From Pseudoxanthomonas sp. (GTDB lineage Bacteria > Pseudomonadota > Gammaproteobacteria > Xanthomonadales > Xanthomonadaceae), in contig NZ_CP114978.1 in assembly GCF_027498035.1 (NCBI RefSeq), positions 2,418,001 through 2,482,000 of the forward strand: DNA of 64,000 nt, written 5' to 3'. The first letter of the stretch is position 1; every line of letters starts with the position of its first letter. Position numbers and translations under genes: made by a program. Below the pieces are notes generated by a model that saw nothing but the letters and a program-made list of their open reading frames with translations, made no database searches and had not been told where the DNA came from. This document shows, one piece after another, positions 25,743 through 32,834 of this stretch.

Positions 25743-26669
25743 CGGATGGGTATCCAGGAAGGCGCGGATCGCCGGCACCAGTTCGGCCGCCTTGTCTTCC
25801 AGCACGTAATGCCCCGCATCGTCGAAGGCCGTGACCTGCGCATCGGGCAACGCCGCACGGAAGCCGGCCAGGAAATGCTTGTCGAACACGAAGTCCTTCA
25901 GCCCCCAGCCGATGAATGCCGGGCGGTCGGCGAAGGACGGCAACGCCTTGCCCGCCGCTTCCAGCAACGCCCAGGCGCGATCTGCAGAAGACAGTGGAAT
26001 GTCCTGCATGAAGCGCACGGTCGAGATGCGGTTGGCCCAGGTGTCGTAGGGCGACACGTAGGCGCGGCGCACATCGGCCGGCATCTTCTTGCGCACGCCC
26101 ACCCACGAGGCCCCGCCGGAGAACGCGTTGAACGCGCGGATGATGAAGGAGCCGAACAGCGAATCACGCCCCAGCGCGATCTGCCATGGCATCGGCTTGG
26201 CCGCCGGCAGCGGGAACGCCGCGGTGTTGGTGATCACCAGCCGCTTGACCTGCGCGGCATGCGACAACGCCCAGCCGAAACCGATCATGCCGCCCCAGTC
26301 GTGCACGGCCAGGGTCACCGGCGTGGCATCGTCGATCCCGGCATGGCGCAACAGCGCCTGCAAGTCTTCCACGCGCGAAGCCAACGTGTAGTCGTAATTG
26401 GGCGTGGCCGTGCCGTGCGGATGCGCCAGGCCACCGCCATCGTCAGGCTTGTCCGACAAGCCCATGCCGACGTGGTCGGGCACGATGCAGCGGTAACGGT
26501 CGCGCAACCCGCTCACCAGGTTGCGCCAGTAATAACTCCACGACGGATTGCCGTGCAGCATCACCACCACCTCGCCATCGCGCGGACCTTCGTCCAGGTA
26601 CGACATGGCGATGCCAGGACGCACTTCGAAGCGTTTGGGGGTGAAGGGATAACCGGGAAGCTCTGCCAT
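25728..26669 (-). CDS. oleB: OleB, beta-lactone decarboxylase (alpha/beta hydrolase fold)
   Basis: Last step of olefin synthesis: turns the cis beta-lactone into the alkene with loss of CO2. The 313-residue alpha/beta hydrolase has the oxyanion HGNPSW (39-44), Asp124 in VHDWGG as nucleophile (haloalkane-dehalogenase-like), and the His in DDAGHYVLED. ATG 26669 begins MAELPGYPF; AGGTG lies about 8 nt upstream. It follows oleA after a 70-nt gap that contains a hairpin. Some members of the family act as haloalkane dehalogenases, but the locus points to OleB. Confidence 0.92.
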   Translation of the reverse strand: MAELPGYPFTPKRFEVRPGIAMSYLDEGPRDGEVVVMLHGNPSWSYYWRNLVSGLRDRYRCIVPDHVGMGLSDKPDDGGGLAHPHGTATPNYDYTLASRVEDLQALLRHAGIDDATPVTLAVHDWGGMIGFGWALSHAAQVKRLVITNTAAFPLPAAKPMPWQIALGRDSLFGSFIIRAFNAFSGGASWVGVRKKMPADVRRAYVSPYDTWANRISTVRFMQDIPLSSADRAWALLEAAGKALPSFADRPAFIGWGLKDFVFDKHFLAGFRAALPDAQVTAFDDAGHYVLEDKAAELVPAIRAFLDTHPLPPR

Positions 26670-26685
26670 TTCACGCACCTGCGAA

Positions 26686-26707
26686 AAGGGCCGGATCACC
26701 GGCCCTT
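26686..26707 (-). terminator. Hairpin between oleA and oleB
   Basis: On the minus strand AAGGGCCGG and CCGGCCCTT flank a four-base loop, and the stem runs into CCCTTTTCGC, so it resembles an intrinsic terminator. It lies in the 70-nt gap between oleA and oleB and may reduce oleB expression relative to oleA. Confidence 0.65.
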
Positions 26708-26739
26708 GTCTGATTCCATGCAACGCGCTGCTCAGCGCA

Positions 26740-27756
26740 TCACCACACCACTTCGGCCATCGTGCAGTTCAGGCCCGAGCCGATGCCCAGCAGGGCGATG
26801 CGGTCGCCCTTCTTCAGGCGGCCCAGCTCCTTGAGCTTGCTCAGCACGATCGGCACCGAGGCCGGACCGATGTTGCCGTGCTCGCCGAAGATGGTCATGA
26901 CCTTCTTCGGGTCGATGCCGAAGGTCTTCACGAACGCTTGGGTATGCGGGCGGCTGACCTGGTGGATGATGAACTGGTCGATCTCGTCCACCGCCCAGCC
27001 CAGCGCCTGGCGCGCGGCCACGAAGGTCTTCTGGGCCAGCTTCATGCCTTCGATCAGCAACATCTTGGTGTCGGTGACCATGCGGTCCAGGTTGCCGCGG
27101 CACAGCTTGTTCCACTCGGTGGCCGAGCGGGTCACGCCGCCTTTGTACACCGGCGCATCGGGCACCAGCTCGCGGCGCGCCATCACCATGGCCACCGAAC
27201 CGCAGCCCAGGGTCAGGGCCGCCAGCTCGTCACGGAACTGTTGTTCGGTCACGTCCGGCGCGGTCATGCGCTCGATGGTCTTCTCATAGACCAGGTTGGC
27301 GGTTTCGCCATCGACCACCAGCGCGTACTCGATCTCGCCACGCTCGATCATGCGCGCGGCGATGTCCATGCCGTTGATGAAGGCCAGGCAGGCATTGGCC
27401 ACGTCGAAGGCCATGCAGTGGTCGCCCACGCCCAGGTTGCCCGAGACGATGGAGGCGGTGGACGGCTCCAGGTAGTCGCGGCTGACCGAGGTGTTGACCA
27501 GCAGGCCGACGCGGTCGGCGCCGATGCCGGCATCGACCAGCGCCTTGCGGGCAGCCATCGTCGCGGCATCGGAAGCCTGGGTTTCGTCGTCCCACAGGCG
27601 GCGCTCGTGCACGCCGGCCACATCGTTCAGCACGTCGGTCTTGATGCCCAGCCGATCAAAAGTCGGCTGCAGGCGCGCGTTGATTTCCTTGGAAGTCAGC
27701 GTGTTGGGCGCATCGACGTGCGCCAGTCCCGCGATGGAGACGTTCTGGAAAAGCAT
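26740..27756 (-). CDS. oleA: OleA, long-chain acyl-CoA head-to-head condensing enzyme
   Basis: Thiolase-fold enzyme that joins two fatty acyl-CoAs to a 2-alkyl-3-keto acid, the first step of long-chain olefin synthesis. The 338 residues closely match Xanthomonas campestris OleA as I recall it. Active-site residues are all there: Glu97 (DYLEPST), Cys123 (NACLAF), His265 (FIIHQVS) and Asn295 (GNIGPAS); these equal Glu117, Cys143, His285 and Asn315 in the published numbering with a constant offset of 20. It is first of the oleA-oleB pair; oleC-oleD follow after the two opposite-strand genes. Confidence 0.96.
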   Translation of the reverse strand: MLFQNVSIAGLAHVDAPNTLTSKEINARLQPTFDRLGIKTDVLNDVAGVHERRLWDDETQASDAATMAARKALVDAGIGADRVGLLVNTSVSRDYLEPSTASIVSGNLGVGDHCMAFDVANACLAFINGMDIAARMIERGEIEYALVVDGETANLVYEKTIERMTAPDVTEQQFRDELAALTLGCGSVAMVMARRELVPDAPVYKGGVTRSATEWNKLCRGNLDRMVTDTKMLLIEGMKLAQKTFVAARQALGWAVDEIDQFIIHQVSRPHTQAFVKTFGIDPKKVMTIFGEHGNIGPASVPIVLSKLKELGRLKKGDRIALLGIGSGLNCTMAEVVW

Positions 27757-27893
27757 TGGCGGGTGCCCAGGCTCAGGCGAAGGGGCGCCAAGGGTAGCCG
27801 GTTCCGGGATTTAACGCATCTTTGACGCGGCGCGCGATGTCCGACAAGTCGTCAACGGGCAGGCCCGCCGGATCGCTTGTTCAGCTGGCGGGG

Positions 27894-28202
27894 TCAGCGG
27901 CAGCGGAACGCGGCGAAGCGCTGCTCGCCGTCCACCGGCTGGGTCAATGGCTGGATCGTGTCGGCCTGCAGGGTCAGGGATTCGTTGCGGGCCAGGGTTT
28001 CCAGCTCGTCGCGGACCTTGACCTGGTTGCGTTCGTAGAAGGCCACCTTGTCCTTCACCGAAACCGCCACCTCGCCCAGCTTCTGGCAGCTGCTGGGATT
28101 GCCGGCGGGAATGACCTTGATCGCACTGGCCTGGGGCGATAACTCCACCCAGGTGCAGGCGGACAGCAGGGGCAGCAGGGCAGCGAGGGCGATCAGGCGC
28201 AT
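27894..28202 (-). CDS. DUF4156 lipoprotein
   Basis: A 102-residue small lipoprotein: signal with lipobox LLSAC (Cys16) followed by TWVELSPQASAIKVIPAGNPSSCQKLGEVAVSVKDKV, the DUF4156 core with a conserved second Cys, and a final Cys in AAFRCR. Anchored in the envelope; function unknown. The frame extends upstream to 28301, but the ATG at 28202 starts the signal peptide. Confidence 0.87.
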   Translation of the reverse strand: MRLIALAALLPLLSACTWVELSPQASAIKVIPAGNPSSCQKLGEVAVSVKDKVAFYERNQVKVRDELETLARNESLTLQADTIQPLTQPVDGEQRFAAFRCR

Positions 28203-28360
28203 GGGGGCTCCGGTCGGGAAAGCGGCGGTCGGGGCTGCATGGTGCCGCAGCCAGGATGAACGGGGAAGCGGATGTTTCTTCCCCGACCGCTCCACGCCCA
28301 TGAAAATGCCAGCGCCCCGGAGTGCCTAGCGGGCGGCACGTCATCGCCCGCGGGTTCGCG

Positions 28361-29032
28361 TCATGAACCGGCAGATCCAATACCGCACAGGAAGATTTCA
28401 AGCCGCTGTTTGATGTGCTCGTTCCTGCGCGCGCGCTCAGGGGCGTGCTTGAGCCTTCTTCTTGGCAACAGCGCGCCAAAAACGATATCCATCAGCATGC
28501 CGGCATGCACCATCGGATCCCCGCCCGGCAGGCGGCCGCGTGCCGCTTCCCATTGCAGCCATTCGATCAACGCCTCGCGCGAGCGGAGGACCCCGTGTTC
28601 GTACAGGTAATCGGACAGCTCGGGAAACAGCACGGACTCGCGGACGATCAGGTTGAGCATCGCCTCGCGCGCGCGCTCAGCCTCATCGTCAATGTCCAGG
28701 CGAAAGATCCGGACCAGCGTCTCCAGCAACGGAAGTTCCTCGCCTTCTGGCCGCGGCAGGTCCAGGACCAGGTGCTGGTATTGGCCGATGACGGCCGCGA
28801 ACAGTTCGGTCTTGTCGGCGAAGACCTCGTAGATCGAGCGCTTCGAGACCTTGGCACGGGCGGCGACATCGGCCGTGGTCGTCCGCGCGAAACCCAGCTC
28901 GACGAAGGCTTCCTGCGCGCCCTGGAGAATGGATCGGCGGCGTTCGTCATCTCCGATTACCCTGGGCCTTCCGGGCTTGCGGGCAGGCGCTGCTGGCTCC
29001 GTCGCTTTGATGTGCTTCCGGCGTTCTTCCAT
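28361..29032 (-). CDS. TetR/AcrR family transcriptional regulator
   Basis: A 223-residue regulator: charged N-terminal tail, TetR helix-turn-helix (about residues 28-75; ILQGAQEAFVELGFARTTTADVAARAKVSKRSIYEVFADKTEL) and an all-helical ligand-binding C-terminal domain. It is divergent from the methyltransferase/ceramidase/esterase genes at 29185-32564. The 152-nt space between them holds repeated CGGTAC sites (29050-29080), so it probably represses itself and that cluster. Ligand unknown. Confidence 0.9.
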   Translation of the reverse strand: MEERRKHIKATEPAAPARKPGRPRVIGDDERRRSILQGAQEAFVELGFARTTTADVAARAKVSKRSIYEVFADKTELFAAVIGQYQHLVLDLPRPEGEELPLLETLVRIFRLDIDDEAERAREAMLNLIVRESVLFPELSDYLYEHGVLRSREALIEWLQWEAARGRLPGGDPMVHAGMLMDIVFGALLPRRRLKHAPERARRNEHIKQRLEIFLCGIGSAGS

Positions 29033-29049
29033 AACAACAAGCCTCCGAT

Positions 29050-29080
29050 GAATATATCGGTACTATAACGGTACCTTATT
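29050..29080. promoter_or_regulatory. Candidate TetR operator with promoter-like core
   Basis: CGGTAC occurs twice exactly 11 bp apart (29058-29063 and 29069-29074), the second inside the palindrome GGTACC, in an A/T-rich stretch containing TATAAC. One helical turn between half-sites and the position just before the TetR gene fit an operator covering its promoter. Confidence 0.5.
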
Positions 29081-29184
29081 TGTTGTAGATTATGGCAGTG
29101 TCTTGAAGCAGGCGCTCCCGGGAGACGACACGCGTTGCCGACCCGGCGCTGCACTCTTGTCCACTCGAGCAAGGAAAAGTGAAC

Positions 29185-29841
29185 ATGCCACGTGAAGTTC
29201 CGCAGGGAACCGGGCCAAGCCCCATCCGCGATCCGCGCGTACTGGAGGTCATCGAGCGCCTCAACGCCACGCGTCGCCATCCGCAGGACGACGCCTTCGC
29301 CGGGCCTTCGCGCCACGACGCCGACGCGTTCGCGGATTACGGATTTTCCATCCACCCTGACCAGGGCGACCTCATCTACCTGCTGTGCCGGGGCATGGGC
29401 GCAACGCGGGTCGTGGACTTTGCCACTTCCATCGGCATGTCGGCGCTGTACTTCGCAGCCGCCATGCGCGACAACGGCGGTGGACGCGTGATCGGCGCCG
29501 AACTGGTCCAGGCCAAGGTTGATACCGCGCGCCGCAACCTTGCCGACGCGGGACTGGCCGACTACGCCGACATCCGCGTCGGTGATGCCCGCGAAACGCT
29601 GCGCGACCTCGGTGGCCCGGTCGATTTTGCGCTGATCGACGGCTGGCCATTGCCGGAAGGTCCGTCGCTGGCCCGCCAGGTCATCGAGATCCTCGCGCCG
29701 CAACTGCGGATTGGGGGCTATGTGCTCAACGACAACGCCGAGCCAGACTTCCTCGCCTACATCCGCGATCCGGCCAATGGCTTCATGTCCGTCACCCTGC
29801 CGATCAAGCGCGGCACGGAACTCGCGCTGAAGATTGGCTGA
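29185..29841 (+). CDS. SAM-dependent O-methyltransferase (catechol-OMT-like)
   Basis: A 218-residue class I methyltransferase: SAM loop VVDFATSIGMSALYFAAAM (FATSIG in place of the usual EIGTxxG), acidic VIGAELVQAKV, and DFALIDGWPLPEGPS. ATG at 29185 has AAGGA about 9 nt upstream; the GTG at 29179 is too close to it. The stop overlaps the following gene's upstream region. It is the first gene of the TetR-controlled cluster. Substrate unknown, perhaps a hydroxyl group on an aromatic acid. Confidence 0.82.
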   Translation: MPREVPQGTGPSPIRDPRVLEVIERLNATRRHPQDDAFAGPSRHDADAFADYGFSIHPDQGDLIYLLCRGMGATRVVDFATSIGMSALYFAAAMRDNGGGRVIGAELVQAKVDTARRNLADAGLADYADIRVGDARETLRDLGGPVDFALIDGWPLPEGPSLARQVIEILAPQLRIGGYVLNDNAEPDFLAYIRDPANGFMSVTLPIKRGTELALKIG

Positions 29842-29851
29842 GAAAATCCAC

Positions 29852-31207
29852 ATGCCTACACGACGCGAATTTCTGGAAACCGGGCTGGGCCTGAGCCTTG
29901 CCACACTGCTGCCTGGGACGAGCTTCGGCCAGGGGATACGGGCCGGGACATTCAAGGCTGGTGCGGGACGGGCGGATGTAGTGTTCGCCGCGGACCTCTA
30001 TCCGCTGGACGGCTTTGCCGGCCAGCACGACCCACTCGCCACGCGCGTCCTGCTGCTGGAATCAGGCAGCGCCCGGCTAGCCATCGCCGTGATCGATCTG
30101 ACCTCAATTTCAGAAGAGATGATTACCGGCATGAAGGCGATCCTCGCCGACGTTGCCGGCGTTGCAGCCGACAACGCCATCGTCTGCGCCAGCCACACGT
30201 TCTCGGCACCGCATGTCTTCACCGGAAACAACGCGCCGCCGGGTACCGATGTCGCGCGCAACGCTGCCGCCCTGGCGGCCTTCGAAGCGGCACTGCGGAC
30301 GGCGGCGACGCAGGCCGTCACCGGGCTGCAGCCGGCGCGACTGGGTGCCGGCCAGGGCAGCACCCGGGTCAACGTCAACCGCGACGTCGCCACACCCCAT
30401 GGTTGGTGGCTGGGTGCCGACGAGGCCGGCTTCGCCGACCCTACCGTCGGCGTGCTGCGTATCGATGGTGAAAACGACCGGCCGCTGGCGATCGTCATGA
30501 ACGTCGCGGTGCAGTCCTCGATCATGGACGGTTCCCAGCGCGCGCGCGGCGGAAAGCTGATCAGCGCCGACCTGGCCGGTGCGGCGGCACGCCACGTCGA
30601 GGCCCATTACGGCGCCGGTACCGTGGCGCTGTTTCTGGTGGGGGCAGCTGGCGACCAGGCGCCCTACCTGCAGGCCAACCGCCACGTCGTCGATGCCGAT
30701 GGCGTCGTCGGCCGGGCCGACATCCACGAGGCGGGCTTCGCGCTGGTGGACCTGCTCGGCGAACGGCTCGGTGGCGAGGTCGTGCGTGTCGCCGCGGGCA
30801 TCCGCGTGCAGCCGGTGCCGGGACTGGGGGTGCGACGCGAGCAGGTGGAACTGACCTCGCAGGAATTCTCGCCGCGCAACCCGGCGACCGGGCCAGTCAC
30901 CACCTTCAGCTATGCGGCCGGCGCCAAAACCGCGATGCCGGTGATGCTGATGCGCATCGGCAATGTCGCGCTGGTAGGCGTGCAGCCCGAGCTGGCTGCC
31001 AGCATTGGCGCCAGGATCCGTGCGGATTCACCATATCCGCATACCTTGGTGGCCACGATGGTCGATGGCGCGGCGAAATACATGCCAGACGCGCCCAGCT
31101 ACGATCGCTATACCTACGAGGCGCGCAGTTCGCCCTATGCCCGTGGCGCGGCTGAAGCAGCAGCCACTGCAATCGCCAGCATGCTGAAACGGATGGACAC
31201 CCCTTGA
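29852..31207 (+). CDS. Tat-exported neutral ceramidase-like hydrolase
   Basis: A 451-residue protein with a twin-arginine signal (RREFLETGLGLSLATLLPG). The mature part resembles the neutral/alkaline ceramidase N-terminal domain: FKAGAGRADVV, DPLATRVLLLESG, IVCASHTFSAPHV with zinc-type His residues, GAAGDQAPYLQ and VGVQPELAASIG. Shorter than classical ceramidases (about 650-700), lacking their C-terminal domain. It could hydrolyse an amide or ester bond of a lipid or polymer. TTG at 29834 would add six residues and overlap the preceding gene. Confidence 0.75.
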   Translation: MPTRREFLETGLGLSLATLLPGTSFGQGIRAGTFKAGAGRADVVFAADLYPLDGFAGQHDPLATRVLLLESGSARLAIAVIDLTSISEEMITGMKAILADVAGVAADNAIVCASHTFSAPHVFTGNNAPPGTDVARNAAALAAFEAALRTAATQAVTGLQPARLGAGQGSTRVNVNRDVATPHGWWLGADEAGFADPTVGVLRIDGENDRPLAIVMNVAVQSSIMDGSQRARGGKLISADLAGAAARHVEAHYGAGTVALFLVGAAGDQAPYLQANRHVVDADGVVGRADIHEAGFALVDLLGERLGGEVVRVAAGIRVQPVPGLGVRREQVELTSQEFSPRNPATGPVTTFSYAAGAKTAMPVMLMRIGNVALVGVQPELAASIGARIRADSPYPHTLVATMVDGAAKYMPDAPSYDRYTYEARSSPYARGAAEAAATAIASMLKRMDTP

Positions 31208-31229
31208 AAACCGAACTGGAGGACATGCC

Positions 31230-32564
31230 ATGGCGTCACGTCGAGACTTTCTGATCATGAGTGCAGGCATCGGATCGCTGCTGGCGGTCGGTGTGACCGC
31301 GTGCGCGCGCAAGAGCATCGGCCAGGCGAAAAGCGCCACCGCCGTCACCCAGGTGTTTGGCGATGGCGTGCGCCTGACCGCGGTTGCCATCGAGTATCCG
31401 GAACCGGTCAAGAGCGCCGACCTGTCCGCCGCCGACTTCCAGGTCGAAGGCCGCACCGTCACCGACGTGTTCGCCAGTTCCTCCACCGATCCAGCAGACC
31501 GGGCAGAAGCCGGCCGCTTTGTCATCGTGACCCTGTCGCCCGAAGATGCCGACGCGGTCCTGGCCGAGAAGCTGCAGGCGCAGGGCGGCCAGGGTGGTGG
31601 CGGTCAAAGTGCCCAGGGCGGGCAGGCCGGGCCCGGGCCGGGCGGCCGTGGTCCCGGCAATGCGGGCGACATTCCCACCTACGACACGGCCTACAAGGCC
31701 GCCCAGGCCACGGTCGTGGCGCCAGGCGCCGGCACGCTGGCAACGACAGCCGCCCGCAACCTGATCGTCGACGATTTCCAGCAACTACAGTTCGACGACC
31801 CGAACACAGGCAAGACGCTGCGCTACAACCTGTTCGTGCCCAAGGACTACGACGCCAGCAAGTCCTATCCGCTGGTGCTGTTCATGCACGACGCCGGCGC
31901 GACCAGCGACGTAACCCGTACCACCTTGTTCCAGGGGTTGGGCGCGGTGGCCTGGGCCAGTCCCGACGACCAGGCCAAGCGCCCCTGCTTCGTGCTGGCG
32001 CCGCAGTACGCCGAGATCATCGCCGACGACGATTCGCGCACCTCGGATGCGCTCGACACCACCATCGACCTGATCAAGTCGCTGGCAGATCAATACAGCA
32101 TCGATCGCACGCGTCTGTACACCACTGGCCAGTCCGGCGGCTGCATGACGTCGATCGCGATGGACATCAAGTATCCGGGCTTCTTTGCTGCCACGTTCCT
32201 GGTGGCTGGCCAGTGGGATCCGGCGTTTGTCAAGCCACTCGCGCGGCAGAAGCTGTGGATCCTGGTCTCGCAGGACGACGACAAGGCGTTCCCTGGCCAG
32301 AACGCGATCACCAAGGTACTGGAGCAAGAGGGGGCGAAGATCAGCCGCGCCACCTGGGACGGCACCTGGAGCGCCGAGCAGTTCCGCGCCGCCTTCGACA
32401 AGATCGACGCCGAGTGCAGTCCGATCAACTACGTGACCTTTGCCAAGGGCACAGTGATTCCCAAAGGCGACTCGGGCGCAGGCGCCAGCGGCCACCGCAA
32501 CACCTGGCGCATCGCCTACACGATCGAACCGATCCGGGAGTGGATCTTCCGGCAACACGGGTAA
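31230..32564 (+). CDS. Tat-exported alpha/beta hydrolase, esterase/PHB-depolymerase-like
   Basis: A 444-residue exported enzyme with a twin-arginine signal (RRDFLIMSAGIGSLLAVGVTACA; the Cys could also be lipidated). Residues about 25-115 form a beta-rich domain, then a Gly/Gln-rich low-complexity linker (about 115-150), and an alpha/beta hydrolase domain with LRYNLFVPKDYDASKSYPLVLFMHDAG and the nucleophile elbow GQSGGCM. The late catalytic His is probably in ASGHRNTW. Similar to feruloyl-esterase/PHB-depolymerase-type secreted hydrolases. It follows the ceramidase-like gene by 22 nt, with GGAGG upstream of the start. Confidence 0.8.
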   Translation: MASRRDFLIMSAGIGSLLAVGVTACARKSIGQAKSATAVTQVFGDGVRLTAVAIEYPEPVKSADLSAADFQVEGRTVTDVFASSSTDPADRAEAGRFVIVTLSPEDADAVLAEKLQAQGGQGGGGQSAQGGQAGPGPGGRGPGNAGDIPTYDTAYKAAQATVVAPGAGTLATTAARNLIVDDFQQLQFDDPNTGKTLRYNLFVPKDYDASKSYPLVLFMHDAGATSDVTRTTLFQGLGAVAWASPDDQAKRPCFVLAPQYAEIIADDDSRTSDALDTTIDLIKSLADQYSIDRTRLYTTGQSGGCMTSIAMDIKYPGFFAATFLVAGQWDPAFVKPLARQKLWILVSQDDDKAFPGQNAITKVLEQEGAKISRATWDGTWSAEQFRAAFDKIDAECSPINYVTFAKGTVIPKGDSGAGASGHRNTWRIAYTIEPIREWIFRQHG

Positions 32565-32777
32565 TCCAACAGCGCGTCGAGCCGGCGTGAGATGGCTCAC
32601 ATCGCGCCGGCCTCCGGGGTGTCCCGCCCGATTCCCGGAAGCCTTCTAAGGACCGCCAGCAAGGATGTCAGGCCGGCTTCGAAAAGCGCTCTGCACCTGT
32701 CGAGTCCGCCTGGATTGCTGTATCGGGCCCAGGCGTCATCCAGGGGCGTTCGGCACTGACGCCTTTATGAATTGGCA

Positions 32778-32810
32778 AAGCCCCGGCCCACGCTAGGTGG
32801 ACCGGGGCTT
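32778..32810 (-). terminator. Terminator after M16 peptidase gene
   Basis: AAGCCCCGG / CCGGGGCTT stem with a longer imperfect inner stem, about 25 nt past the end of the minus-strand M16 gene. Confidence 0.8.
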
Positions 32811-32834
32811 CCGGAACGACAGCCGTGCTGCGAC

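Noticed and set aside
32580..32770. Minus-strand open stretch that reads like a protein fragment (LDDAWARYSNPGG...)
   Set aside because: It has no usable start codon, runs only about 54 codons and matches nothing I know. It could be a decayed remnant, but the evidence is too thin.
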